Positions 31,734 to 42,009 of a stretch of DNA of 64,000 bases are shown piece by piece (the stretch's first letter is position 1; each line of letters starts with the position of its first letter). The notes beneath the pieces were generated by a model that did not search any database, was not told the DNA's origin, and saw only the letters and a program-made list of their open reading frames with translations. Where the stretch lies: positions 62,001 to 126,000 of the forward strand of contig NZ_RKLQ01000003.1 in the NCBI RefSeq assembly GCF_019599405.1, given 5' to 3'. The position numbers were made by a program, and so were the translations under genes. Origin of the DNA: Haloarcula salinisoli (GTDB lineage Archaea; Halobacteriota; Halobacteria; Halobacteriales; Haloarculaceae).

Positions 31734-31807
31734 TGGGTCCGGGCGGATTCGAACCACCGACCTCGGCCTTGTAAAGGCCACGTCATAACCGACTAGACCA
31801 CGGACCC
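31734..31807 (-). tRNA. tRNA-Val (UAC)
   Basis: 74 nt. The acceptor GGGTCCG pairs with CGGACCC, discriminator A. The anticodon stem is TGGCC/GGCCG with loop TTTACAA, anticodon TAC. The T arm is GGTGG-TTCGAAT-CCGCC. No intron, CCA not encoded. Confidence 0.93.
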
Positions 31808-31891
31808 GCACTACCGATTTTTCCACCGGCAGGAATAACGCTTTCTCTCTGGGGCGGAACGCTTAGGCATCACCTGGCCCACGGGACACGT

Positions 31892-32491
31892 ATGGCACGT
31901 CGTGCAGTCGTCGCGCTCGTGGGGGTCATCGTCGCACTCGCAGTCGCCGTCCTCGCGCTCCAGACCGGCCTGTGGGTGGACGTCGTCGGCGTCGGCGAGT
32001 ACGACCGGGGCACCGTCACGGTCACCGACAGCGACAACTCGACGCCCTGTTGTACGACAACGCCGACCGAGACGACGACAGCGGCGCCGTGTACGGTGCC
32101 GCCGAACCGGACCGCCGTCGCGACCTGTGAGGGTTCGCGGGCGCTGGGGACAGTGGACGTTCGAATCGCTGACACACCCAGGCAGCGCAGACTCGGCCTC
32201 AGCGACACCGAATCCCTGGGCCCGAACGAGGGGATGCTCTTCGTCCACGACGAGGAGGGCGAGTACGGCTACGTCATGCGGGATATGGACTTCGACATAG
32301 ACATCATCTTCATCGACGCCAACAGGACCATCACGACCATCCACCACGCGTCCAAGCCGCCAGAGGGCGAGTCCTACAGCCAGCAGTATTCCGGCCGGGG
32401 CAAGTACGTCCTCGAAGTGAACCGTGGCTGGGCCAACCGGACCGGTACGAGCGTCGGCGACACTGTAGAGCTGCCTGCTGGGGTCGACTGA
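31892..32491 (+). CDS. Membrane-anchored DUF192 protein
   Basis: 199 aa. A single N-terminal membrane segment (4-24), a Thr/Cys-rich linker (50-80), then the DUF192 domain: A-D-T-P-R-Q-R-R-L-G-L-S-D-T (about 104-117), N-E-G-M-L-F-V (about 123-129), V-M-R-D-M-D-F-D-I-D-I-I-F-I-D (about 138-152) and a final G-D-T-V-E-L. Such proteins face the outside; their biochemical role is not established. The ATG is 24 bases after a CACCTGG-rich start region; no operon partner. Confidence 0.85.
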   Translation: MARRAVVALVGVIVALAVAVLALQTGLWVDVVGVGEYDRGTVTVTDSDNSTPCCTTTPTETTTAAPCTVPPNRTAVATCEGSRALGTVDVRIADTPRQRRLGLSDTESLGPNEGMLFVHDEEGEYGYVMRDMDFDIDIIFIDANRTITTIHHASKPPEGESYSQQYSGRGKYVLEVNRGWANRTGTSVGDTVELPAGVD

Positions 32492-32521
32492 ACTACTTCC
32501 GAGGCTGCTGGTCGACACGGC

Positions 32522-32859
32522 ACTGCAAACAGCCAGAAAGCCCCGGCCGGCTACACTCGGGAGGCTCGCTGCGCGCTTCACTCACTCCGTTCGTTCCAGT
32601 GCTTGCTTCGCCTGCCTTCGTGTAGCCGGCCGCCCCTTTCAGTCCCCGGAGACGCTGCGCGTCTCCTGACCCTCGCGGAGCCGCTGGCTCCGCTCAGTCC
32701 CGCCCGTAGCCGGTTGGCCGGCCGCATGGGTGGGACTGAAAGGGGCCGCGTTCTCAGCGAACCCGGACGACGTAAGGACCGCAGGGAACACAGTGACCGA
32801 GGACCGCAACAAGTCCCGGGTCGCTGAGAACGCGGGGGCTTTCTGGTTGTTCACAGTGC
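32522..32859. repeat. Head-to-head palindromic element, copy A
   Basis: Ends are inverted: ACAGCCAGAAAGCCCC (32529-32544) and its near-complement near 32835-32850, extending outward to GCACTG. Inside are two units, each a long hairpin. Unit 1 has stem GGCCGGCTACAC/GTGTAGCCGGCC and ends CCCCTTTCAGTCCC. Unit 2 is inverted, begins GGGACTGAAAGGGG and has stem CCGCGTTCTCAGCGA/TCGCTGAGAACGCGG. Between the units are smaller hairpins such as GGAGACGC/GCGTCTCC. No ORF of note. It fills most of the gap between the DUF192 and ABC transporter genes. Confidence 0.8.
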
Positions 32860-32981
32860 AGTCGATGCGGACTGTTAGGTGGGCTTTCTCGCCGTCCACA
32901 TCGTCACTCGATGCACTACATACGAGCGTTCCTGCAGCGGAGCCCGACGCGTATTTGGGTCTCGACGCGTAACCGTAGCCA

Positions 32982-34901
<1,920 letters not shown>

Positions 34902-35025
34902 CTGACTGAGGGCCGCGAAGCGTGCCCGAAGTGCGAATCGTCAGCGGTTTGCGGACGATTGAAGCGGTGGAACCCCTGCCCTGTCCGTGGCTGGCTGTTA
35001 AGCCACTGGAGCCCCACTAACCGGT

Positions 35026-35934
35026 ATGCGAGTCCTCGTCACCGGTGCCTCCGGCTTCGTCGGGAGCCATCTCGTCCCCGAGCTCGTCGAGCGGGGCCAC
35101 GACGTCGTCGCGCTGACGCGGGACCCGGCGAGTTACGTCGCGCCCGCGGGCGTCGACGTGGTCGAGGGCGACGTGCTGGACCCCGACCTGTCGCTCCCCG
35201 ATGTCGACGCCGCCTACTACCTCGTCCACTCGATGGAGGCCGGCGAGGACTTCGAGGAGCGGGACCGCCGCGCCGCCCGGAACTTCCGGGAGGCCGTCGA
35301 CGCCGCCGGTATCGAGCGCATCGTCTATCTGGGTGGGCTGGGCAACGAGGACGAGGGGCTCTCCGAGCACCTGCAATCGCGACGCGAGGTCGAACGGCTG
35401 CTCGGGGATGGCGCGGCCGACCTGACCGCGTTGCGGGCCGCCATCGTCATCGGCGATGGGTCGGCGAGCTTCCAGATAATCCGCCAGCTCGCCGCCCGCC
35501 TGCCGGTGATGGTCACTCCCTCGTGGGTCCGGACGGAGTGTCAGCCAATCTACGTCGACGACGTGGTGACCTATCTCGTCGGCGTCCTCGAGGCCCCAGA
35601 GACAGCCGGCGAGACCTACGACATCGGCGGCCCCGACGTGCTCACGTATCAGGAGATACTGACGACGACGGCCCGGATTCTGGTCGGGCGCCGGCCGCTC
35701 ATCGTCCCCGTCCCGGTCCTCTCGCCGGGGCTGTCGGCCCGCTGGCTCGGGCTGGTGACCGACGTCGACGTGAGCGTCGCCGTCCCGCTCGTCGACGGCC
35801 TGCGAAATCGGGTGGTCGTCACCGACGACCGCATCGACGAGTTCGTCCAGCCCGACCTGACCGGGTTCGAGGAGAGTGTTCGGCTAGCGCTCGGAAAGGA
35901 GCCTGCTGTGGAATCAAAAGCCGTTGAGGCTTGA
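35026..35934 (+). CDS. NAD(P)-binding epimerase/NmrA-like protein
   Basis: 302 aa atypical short-chain dehydrogenase. Rossmann motif V-T-G-A-S-G-F-V-G (residues 5-13), with acidic D/R turn at about 33 for cofactor choice. No Y-x3-K catalytic pair is evident (Y-L-V-H-S-M instead). C-terminal part resembles NDUFA9-like/NmrA proteins. It may sense or use NAD(P)H, for example in quinone or lipid metabolism; substrate unknown. Confidence 0.85.
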   Translation: MRVLVTGASGFVGSHLVPELVERGHDVVALTRDPASYVAPAGVDVVEGDVLDPDLSLPDVDAAYYLVHSMEAGEDFEERDRRAARNFREAVDAAGIERIVYLGGLGNEDEGLSEHLQSRREVERLLGDGAADLTALRAAIVIGDGSASFQIIRQLAARLPVMVTPSWVRTECQPIYVDDVVTYLVGVLEAPETAGETYDIGGPDVLTYQEILTTTARILVGRRPLIVPVPVLSPGLSARWLGLVTDVDVSVAVPLVDGLRNRVVVTDDRIDEFVQPDLTGFEESVRLALGKEPAVESKAVEA

Positions 35935-35968
35935 AACAGCGGTCTTTCTACTGGGGCAGCTACCGCTA

Positions 35969-36271
35969 ACAGCCAGAAAGCCCCGGCCTGCTACACTCGG
36001 GGGGTTCGCTGCGCGCTTCCTTCGCTTCGCTCAGTCCAGTGCTTACTTCGCCCGCCTTCGTGTAGCAGGCCGCCCCTTTCAGTCCCATCCATGACGGCTG
36101 ACTAACTGTCTACGGGTGGGACTGAAAGGGGCCGTGCGCTCGACGAAGCACGGCGAAGCAAGCACCGAGCGAAGCGAGGCGCGCAGCGAGCCGCGCGAGT
36201 CGAGCGCACGGGGGCTTTCTGGCTGTCTACAATACTGCCGACGCGGATTGTGAGCAGGGCTTTCTGGCTGT
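35969..36271. repeat. Head-to-head palindromic element, copy B
   Basis: ACAGCCAGAAAGCCCC (35969-35984) and the exact complement GGGGCTTTCTGGCTGT (36211-36226) form the ends. Unit 1 has stem GGCCTGCTACAC/GTGTAGCAGGCC and ends CCCCTTTCAGTCCC (about 36073-36086). Unit 2 starts GGGACTGAAAGGGG and has stem CCGTGCGCTCGAC/GTCGAGCGCACGG. A further half-end GGGCTTTCTGGCTGTCC lies at 36257-36273. Against copy A, the unit 1 stem differs by a compensatory pair (G-C becomes T-A). Confidence 0.8.
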
Positions 36272-36348
36272 CCTGACTCTTACTACAGTTGACCTCGACA
36301 TCACCGGAGAGCCAAACCCCTATGGCTGGCAGTTCCCTACCGGCGGGT

Positions 36349-36927
36349 ATGTTCACCGGCATCGTGGAGGCCACGGGTGAGGTACTGGCAGTGACGGACG
36401 ACGAGGGCGGCCGGCGAATCCGCGTCGGGACGCCGTTTGCGGACCTCTCATACGGCCAGTCCATCAGCATCAGCGGGGCCTGTCTGACCGTCGAGGAGTA
36501 CGCCGACGGGGAGTGGGCCGAGTTCTTCCTCGCGCGGGAGACGCTGGCGAAGACCTTCTTCGACGGTCTGCAGGAAGGTGACCGCGTCAACCTGGAGCGG
36601 GCGATGCCGGCCGACGGGCGCTTCGACGGCCACATCGTCCAGGGCCACGTCGATGCGACGGCCGAAGTTGTGGATATCGAGCAAGAAGGAGACGACTGGA
36701 CGTTTTCGTTTTCGCTACCCGAGAACCAGCGCGACTACCTCGTCGAGAAGGGGTCGATAACCGTGGACGGCATCAGCCTCACTGTCGCCGCTCGTCACGA
36801 CGACCGCTTCGACGTGGCCATCATCCCGACGACCTACGACGAGACGACCCTCTCGGAGAAGTCCGTGGGCGACCTCGTCCACCTGGAGGTCGACGTGGTC
36901 GCGAAGTACGTCGAACAGCTCTGCTAG
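36349..36927 (+). CDS. ribE: Riboflavin synthase (alpha-type)
   Basis: 192 aa. Two lumazine-binding repeats: the first opens M-F-T-G-I-V-E-A-T-G, the second is marked by G-H-I-V-Q-G-H-V-D-A-T-A (about 88-99). It converts two 6,7-dimethyl-8-ribityllumazine molecules to riboflavin plus a pyrimidine, as a trimer. Start: ATG 36349 fits the family N terminus exactly; the longer frame from 36289 does not. Its stop codon overlaps that of prsW (CTAG shared by both strands). Confidence 0.95.
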   Translation: MFTGIVEATGEVLAVTDDEGGRRIRVGTPFADLSYGQSISISGACLTVEEYADGEWAEFFLARETLAKTFFDGLQEGDRVNLERAMPADGRFDGHIVQGHVDATAEVVDIEQEGDDWTFSFSLPENQRDYLVEKGSITVDGISLTVAARHDDRFDVAIIPTTYDETTLSEKSVGDLVHLEVDVVAKYVEQLC

Positions 36928-37955
36928 GACTCGAAGTCGGGGACGCCGGGCTCGCTCTGTGGCTCGTCGCTGCGCTGGGCCCGCTTGTACGCCTGCCGGT
37001 AGGCGTCGACTTTCCGCAACAGGAGCAGGATGAAGATGCCGTCGTAGACGACGACGAACGCGATGAACGCGACGAACTGGTTGACGCCGTACACCGCAGA
37101 TAGCACGCCGATTGCGATGCCCGACAGCGAGTTATAGCCCGCGTGGATGACCGCCGCGATGAGCAGCCCCTTCAGGACGATGGGGCCGGCGTTGTCGGGG
37201 TTGAACTTCGCGAGCCCGAGGTAGTAGCCCGCGAAGGCCGAGTAGATGACGTGGCCCGGGCCGGCCAGGGCGCGCACCGCCGCGATGCCGCTCCCCTCGT
37301 TGATGGCCTGGACGGTCCCGGTGACCATCTCGGTGTTCTGGACGATGTACAGCGCGTTCTCGATGGTGGCAAAGCCCAGCCCCGCCATCGCGCCGTAAAC
37401 GGCGCCGTCGATGACCGCGTCGAACCGGTCGTCACGGAAAGCGTACAGCCGGACCGCGAGCAGTTTCACGCTCTCTTCGACGGGCCCGACGATGATGAAA
37501 AAGAAGGCCAGTTGCCCGAGGAACGGCAGGAGACCGCCCACCGAGCCGATGGTCTGGACCGGCCCACGCAACACCGTGTTCAAGATTGCGGCGAAGCCGG
37601 CAAACAGCACGCCGAGCATGAACGTACCGACCAGCAGCGTCAGGGGCTCCTGGGTCGTTACGTCGGCGTAGTAGATGTAGCCCGCGAGCACCAGCGCCGG
37701 AATCGCCGACATCGCCGCGAGCACGCCAAAGAGGGGCTGTGCCCCCAGCGCGCCGAGGCCCCCGAAGGCTATCTGGACCGCGAGAATCGCGACGGCCAGG
37801 AGGATAACCAGCCCGCGCAGCGCCCACTGCCCGGCGTAGTACAGGAAATACACCACCCGGTCGAACACCGACCGGACCTCCCAGTCGGCGATTTCATAGA
37901 GGTCCGCCGACCGGTCGGAGTTTCGCTCCACCGGGTCCCGCTGTCGTTCAGCCAT
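36924..37955 (-). CDS. prsW: PrsW-family intramembrane protease
   Basis: 343 aa with about eight membrane helices. Catalytic-type motifs: E160-E161-x2-K164 (G-P-V-E-E-S-V-K), F195-x3-E199 (F-A-T-I-E-N), H235 (G-H-V-I-Y-S-A-F-A-G-Y-Y), H271 (I-H-A-G-Y-N). These are the conserved glutamates and histidines of PrsW/CPBP-type metalloproteases. In bacteria, PrsW cuts an anti-sigma factor; the archaeal substrate is unknown. ATG at 37953-37955; upstream frame lacks family sequence. Confidence 0.9.
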   Translation of the reverse strand: MAERQRDPVERNSDRSADLYEIADWEVRSVFDRVVYFLYYAGQWALRGLVILLAVAILAVQIAFGGLGALGAQPLFGVLAAMSAIPALVLAGYIYYADVTTQEPLTLLVGTFMLGVLFAGFAAILNTVLRGPVQTIGSVGGLLPFLGQLAFFFIIVGPVEESVKLLAVRLYAFRDDRFDAVIDGAVYGAMAGLGFATIENALYIVQNTEMVTGTVQAINEGSGIAAVRALAGPGHVIYSAFAGYYLGLAKFNPDNAGPIVLKGLLIAAVIHAGYNSLSGIAIGVLSAVYGVNQFVAFIAFVVVYDGIFILLLLRKVDAYRQAYKRAQRSDEPQSEPGVPDFES

Positions 37956-38069
37956 ATGGTCGATGGTCGGGGGCCCGCCACCTAACGGTTTGGCCCGAGC
38001 TACTGGGCTCGCGGTGACAACACTTCGCGGAGACGAGAAGGTTTTGACGTTCACGGTCGTAGCCCGGAT

Positions 38070-38663
38070 ATGAGTCTACGGGCAGGTGTCCTCGCCGTCC
38101 AGGGTGACGTCTCCGAACACGCGAGGGCTATCGAGCGGGCCGCGACGGCCCACGACGAGTCGGCCGAAGTCGTCGAGATACGCGAATCCGGCCTCGTCCC
38201 CGACTGTGACGTACTGCTGATGCCCGGCGGTGAGTCGACTACCATCTCCCGGCTTATCCATCGGGAGGGTATCGCCGGCGAGATAGAGACACACGTCGCC
38301 GAGGGCAACCCGGTGCTTGCGACGTGTGCCGGGCTCATCGTCGCCGCCAGCGACGCCCACGACGACCGGGTCGAGACCCTGAACATCGTCGACGCCACCG
38401 TCGAGCGCAACGCCTTCGGTCGCCAGAAAGACAGCTTCGAGGCGCCCCTCGACGTGGCCGGCTTCGAGGACCCGTTCCCGGCCGTGTTCATCCGCGCGCC
38501 GGTCATCGACTACGTCGGCAGCGACGTCGAGGTGCTGGCCTCCTGGGACGACCGCCCCGTCGCTATCCGGGACGGTCCCGTCGTCGGCACCTCTTTCCAC
38601 CCCGAACTGACCGAGGACCCCCGAATCCACGACCTGGCCTTCTTCGACAGCGTCGAATCATAG
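38070..38663 (+). CDS. pdxT: Pyridoxal 5'-phosphate synthase glutaminase subunit
   Basis: 197 aa class I glutaminase. Nucleophile Cys86 in L-A-T-C-A-G-L-I, plus His177 and Glu179 in S-F-H-P-E-L. G-G-E-S-T-T-I-S (53-60) is the PdxT signature. It supplies ammonia to PdxS, forming vitamin B6 (PLP) from ribose-5-phosphate and glyceraldehyde-3-phosphate. PdxS is not in the window. The post-stop repeat follows 4 bases after the stop. Confidence 0.95.
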   Translation: MSLRAGVLAVQGDVSEHARAIERAATAHDESAEVVEIRESGLVPDCDVLLMPGGESTTISRLIHREGIAGEIETHVAEGNPVLATCAGLIVAASDAHDDRVETLNIVDATVERNAFGRQKDSFEAPLDVAGFEDPFPAVFIRAPVIDYVGSDVEVLASWDDRPVAIRDGPVVGTSFHPELTEDPRIHDLAFFDSVES

Positions 38664-38666
38664 GCA

Positions 38667-38740
38667 CCCACTTTTTGCACCGTCGCTCGCGCGCCATCGG
38701 CGCGCTCACTTGGGCAAAAACTTGGGGAAAAATCGCGGCG
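38667..38740 (+). repeat. Post-stop repeat element, copy 2 (downstream of pdxT)
   Basis: CCCACTTTTTGCACCGTCG (38668-38686), one short hairpin GCGCGCC/GGCGCGC, and GGGCAAAAACTTGGGG followed by AAAAATCGCGG. Same ends and same orientation relative to the upstream gene as copy 1 after rpl10e, but a shorter interior. More GC-rich hairpins follow to about 38830. Confidence 0.7.
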
Positions 38741-38907
38741 TGCTCCTTTCGTGCCTTCGGCACTCCAGTCCGCGCGCCGCGGTGGAACCGCGGCCGTCGG
38801 CCGCGGACGCTACCCCCGCGCCTGCGTACGACGTTCCCCCTGGAATTGGTGTACCTCTGCCACTTGCGTAACGACGCGCTGAAGGGCGCCCCCGCCGACG
38901 TGTGGGT

Positions 38908-39201
38908 ATGAGCGACGACGCCGACGTCATCGACGATGTGTTCGCGGTCATCGAAGACCGCAAGGAGAACCTCCCCGAGGGCTCCTACACGACCTCGCTG
39001 TTCACCCACGAGAAAGGGGAAAACGCCGTCCTGGAGAAGCTCGGCGAGGAGACGACGGAGCTGATTCTGGCCGCGAAAGACGACGACCGCGAGGAACTGG
39101 CCCACGAGTCGGCCGATATCGTCTATCACCTGCTGGTTCTGCTGTCGATGAAGGAGATGGACGTCGACGACCTGCGCGAAGAACTCGCCGAGCGGCGGTA
39201 G
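38908..39201 (+). CDS. hisE: Phosphoribosyl-ATP pyrophosphatase
   Basis: 97 aa, all-alpha NTP-PPase fold. Typical S-Y-T-T-S-L-F (26-32), the metal-binding helices K-L-G-E-E-T-T-E-L (about 44-52) and E-S-A-D-I-V-Y-H-L (about 66-74). It hydrolyses phosphoribosyl-ATP to phosphoribosyl-AMP in histidine synthesis. It stands alone here without other his genes. ATG at 38908 preferred; the ORF also has an upstream in-frame start at 38902. Confidence 0.95.
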   Translation: MSDDADVIDDVFAVIEDRKENLPEGSYTTSLFTHEKGENAVLEKLGEETTELILAAKDDDREELAHESADIVYHLLVLLSMKEMDVDDLREELAERR

Positions 39202-39225
39202 CTGGCGTCGGCGACCCCAGTCTGT

Positions 39226-39375
39226 CTACTCCTCGTCGCGGTTCTCGGACATATGTTCCCAGATTTCGGTGCAGCCACAGCCGTCCTCGACGTCCTGCAG
39301 GTGTGCTCGGTCGGTATCGTCCGCCTTCGACCGTGTCGTCTGTTGCTGCTGAGTCTGTTCCATTGTAGTTACCAT
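39226..39375 (-). CDS. Small acidic protein with CGC motif
   Basis: 49 aa: Gln-rich N terminus, then E-D-G-C-G-C-T-E-I-W-E-H-M-S. Cysteines in C-G-C next to a Trp resemble small haloarchaeal metal- or redox-related proteins; no family recognised. Two starts possible (39375 or 39363). Converges with hisE. Confidence 0.6.
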   Translation of the reverse strand: MVTTMEQTQQQQTTRSKADDTDRAHLQDVEDGCGCTEIWEHMSENRDEE

Positions 39376-39497
39376 ACGTAACTCGTACTGATAAGGGTTC
39401 TCTGAGACGACCACACACGGTCGAGGGACGTGCAAGTTCGTTGCTGGCCGCCGTCCGGCAGCGCGGCAGGCCCTTCAGGGGCTGAAACCACGAGTAG

Positions 39498-39504
39498 TTT
39501 TATT
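39498..39504 (+). promoter_or_regulatory. TATA-like box of the membrane protein gene at 39531
   Basis: TTTTATT about 27-33 nt upstream of the ATG, fitting a leaderless transcript. Confidence 0.5.
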
Positions 39505-39530
39505 GCCCGTGACACTCGTCTCCACGCCGT

Positions 39531-40283
39531 ATGAGTGCGTCTACCGTGCGTGGCACCATCGCGGGGATGGGCCAGCGGGCGAACCCGGCCTTCGCCGTCG
39601 GCGTCGTCGCCGTCGCCCTGGCGGCGCTGGCCTACGCGACGACGATGGCCTCGATACAGCACCACACCTACGTCCACGTCATGGCTGGGGTCCTCTGGAC
39701 GGGCACCGACCTGTTCATCGGCGTCATCCTGGGGCCGGTCATCGGCGGGCTCGACGAGGAGGCAAGTGCCGCGGTGTTCGAGCGGCTCACGCCCAAGACC
39801 GCCTTCTTCCTGCCGTCGATGGCGTTTCTGACCATCGCCACGGGTATCCCGCTCGCCCTTCGACTGGGCGTCTTTCCCAATGCCGGCCCGTGGCTCGCGC
39901 TCTTTACCCTGTTCAACGTCGTCCCTATCCTCCTGCTGCTTGGCTGGCGGCTGAACGCCTTCGACGACTGGCGCTGGCAGGTCCCTTTCGCCGTCGGCAC
40001 CGTCGGCTCGCTGGTCTGGGTCGGACTGACTATCGGCACCTTCCAGATGATCGAGCCCGCCCTCGCCGTCGCGCTCGTGCTGGTGACGCTGCTGTCGGTC
40101 CAGGGGTTTGGCTTCCTGATGCCCGGCGAAATCCGCATCTACAAACAGATGGTCTCGCCCGCGCCGGACGCGAGTGTCATCTCGGCCATCGGGCAGCAGA
40201 ACGCCAAACTCGGCGGCCTGCAGGGGCTCGTGCAACTGGTACTCATAGCCGACATGGTGTATCTCCGCTACGGCGGGTTCTGA
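39531..40283 (+). CDS. Multi-pass membrane protein (DUF2269/CopD-like)
   Basis: 250 aa with about seven hydrophobic segments. H-V-M-A-G-V-L-W-T-G-T-D-L (about 49-61) and the long helices around it resemble CopD/DUF2269-type proteins where a histidine near the G-x-L-W turn is conserved. It might bind heme or transport an ion, but the specificity cannot be read. Precedes the convergent oxidoreductase. Confidence 0.7.
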   Translation: MSASTVRGTIAGMGQRANPAFAVGVVAVALAALAYATTMASIQHHTYVHVMAGVLWTGTDLFIGVILGPVIGGLDEEASAAVFERLTPKTAFFLPSMAFLTIATGIPLALRLGVFPNAGPWLALFTLFNVVPILLLLGWRLNAFDDWRWQVPFAVGTVGSLVWVGLTIGTFQMIEPALAVALVLVTLLSVQGFGFLMPGEIRIYKQMVSPAPDASVISAIGQQNAKLGGLQGLVQLVLIADMVYLRYGGF

Positions 40284-40319
40284 GCCACACCGTCTTCAGG
40301 GATGGCGGTGGGTGGAACG

Positions 40320-41414
40320 TCACCCAAAGCCTTCGAACTGGGTGTGTTCTGGCGGGACGCCGAGTTGTTCGGCCGCTTCGACGAGACTGGACACCATCGC
40401 ATTGAGACCACATGCGTAGACTTCGAGCTGCGATGGGTCGAGACGGGCATCGATCGGATACCGGGGTGGGGTGTTCCGATGGTGCTCGAATTCCGGGGGT
40501 AGCGACTGCCCATCGCCCACACCGTCCTCGAGATATTTTGCGAGTGTGTGCTGGACGTAGGCCGTCTCCCCCGTCCACTCCGTCAGGTACGACTCACGGC
40601 TTACCGTCGGCACGAAGTGGAAGTTGTCGCGCTCGTCGGCGTACGACTGGAACGCCACACGGTACGGGAGGGTGTCTTTCCATCCTCCACCGAGAACGAG
40701 CCAGATATCTCGTACGGTATCCTCGTACCTGTCTCGTCCCGTATCGAAGAGATAATCGATCATACTCTTCAGCGGGGCGGCACCCGTGCCGGTCGCAAGA
40801 AAAACGATATCTCTCGGCGACGGTTCTTCGAGGAGGAGCTCCCCGTACGGCCCGCGGAGCGTCACCGTGTCGCCAGCCTCGAGGTCCACCGCCAGCTCGG
40901 ACGTCATCTGGCCGCCCGGAACACGTCCGACACAGAATTCGAGTTCGTCACGCGTCGGCGAGCTCGCGATGGAATACACTCTCGTCGTGTCCTGGTAGCG
41001 CAAGGAGAGGTACTGTCCGGCGGCGAACTCGACCGGGTCGTCCGTCTCGACCGTGATTCGCAGGAGCGACGGATAGGGCTGGAGATACCGCTCCTGGAGC
41101 GCTGTGAGTTTCTCGCCGACGGAACCGGTCTGGTCGTCCTCGGAGACGTATCGAGTGAGCGGCGTTCCACCGTCGAGATGATCGACTTCGTCGAGTTGCG
41201 ACCGGAGCCAGTCCTCGCAGGCCTCGTCAGTGGTCGGACGGTCTCGTCGCCACGCGTCCGTTCCGTGTTCGTCTAGCGTCGCCCGGAGCTCGGTCAGAAC
41301 CTCGTCAGTCCGGTTCCGGTCCATCGCCGAGACGTCCGTCACGACGGCGGACTCGGTCACCAACGGGAGCTCCTCGGCTGTCTCGTGCTGCGAGAGATGT
41401 CGGCGAATCCGCAT
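40320..41414 (-). CDS. FAD/NAD-binding oxidoreductase (ferredoxin-NADP reductase type)
   Basis: 364 aa. An N-terminal helical part (1-90), then FAD domain with R-V-Y-S-I-A-S-S-P (about 143-151), the FNR signature R-x-Y-S, and NAD domain with L-A-T-G-T-G-A-A-P (about 206-214). The C terminus has Y-A-C-G-L-N-A-M-V (about 331-339). No 2Fe-2S cysteine cluster is present. It moves electrons between NAD(P)H and a carrier protein or acts like a flavin reductase. Start at 41412-41414; ATGs further inside are alternatives. Confidence 0.85.
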   Translation of the reverse strand: MRIRRHLSQHETAEELPLVTESAVVTDVSAMDRNRTDEVLTELRATLDEHGTDAWRRDRPTTDEACEDWLRSQLDEVDHLDGGTPLTRYVSEDDQTGSVGEKLTALQERYLQPYPSLLRITVETDDPVEFAAGQYLSLRYQDTTRVYSIASSPTRDELEFCVGRVPGGQMTSELAVDLEAGDTVTLRGPYGELLLEEPSPRDIVFLATGTGAAPLKSMIDYLFDTGRDRYEDTVRDIWLVLGGGWKDTLPYRVAFQSYADERDNFHFVPTVSRESYLTEWTGETAYVQHTLAKYLEDGVGDGQSLPPEFEHHRNTPPRYPIDARLDPSQLEVYACGLNAMVSSLVEAAEQLGVPPEHTQFEGFG

Positions 41415-41596
41415 TCCCGCGGACCTATTTCTCGCTCGATAGTATAGTTTCCCCTCCGCGGCGCACTCGGCGCCTTCCTACTCGTCCGCCGGCTCGAACC
41501 GCCGAGAGACTTCGTCTCTCGTGCTCCGAAGTCGTTCGCTACTCGCTCACGACTTCGAACCGCCGGGCGACGACGTCGCCCGTGCTTCGAGCCGGC

Positions 41597-41917
41597 TCAC
41601 TCGGCGTTCGCCGGTTCGAACCGATGCCGGACGACTTCGCTGTCGTCGTTCCACTCGAAGCTGTCGTGGACGCGGTTCAGTCGCTCGCGGTAGGCCTCGA
41701 GGTCCTCGGACCCCTCCTTTCGCGCGTCTTCGTCGGTAAGGTCGCCCAGCGTCCGGTGAGTCACGTCGGTCACTTCGAAGGTCTGGCCGTCGATGTCGAA
41801 GGTGTCGCCCTCGTCGGCGTACTCGTGACCGCGGTGCATCTGTGTAATCTCGCCCTCGGCGGCCATCTGCTGGACGTGGCCGTTCGGCAGTATCTCGTCG
41901 GCGTCGATGTGTGCCAT
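41597..41917 (-). CDS. ASCH-domain protein
   Basis: 106 aa. ASCH fold (PUA-like) with a central G-D-T-F-D-I-D-G-Q-T-F-E-V-T-D-V segment (about 37-52). ASCH proteins bind RNA and often accompany translation or helicase genes. Acidic N terminus and length are standard for haloarchaeal copies. Divergent from the GTPase gene. Confidence 0.8.
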   Translation of the reverse strand: MAHIDADEILPNGHVQQMAAEGEITQMHRGHEYADEGDTFDIDGQTFEVTDVTHRTLGDLTDEDARKEGSEDLEAYRERLNRVHDSFEWNDDSEVVRHRFEPANAE

Positions 41918-41979
41918 ATCGGCCCTGGGGACCCGACGGACAAAAACGTGGCTCGGCCTCGAACTGCGATTGAACGACC

Positions 41980-41985
41980 TTTTAC
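41980..41985 (+). promoter_or_regulatory. TATA-like box of the NOG1-type GTPase gene
   Basis: TTTTAC ends 25 nt before the ATG at 42010, supporting that start. Confidence 0.5.
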
Positions 41986-42009
41986 CCTGTGACGGTCAAA
42001 GACAGGGCA

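Noticed and set aside
38563-39129. Minus-strand ORF across the pdxT-hisE gap
   Set aside because: Composition is Arg/Gly-rich, it overlaps hisE in another frame and the post-stop repeat; a GC-rich shadow.
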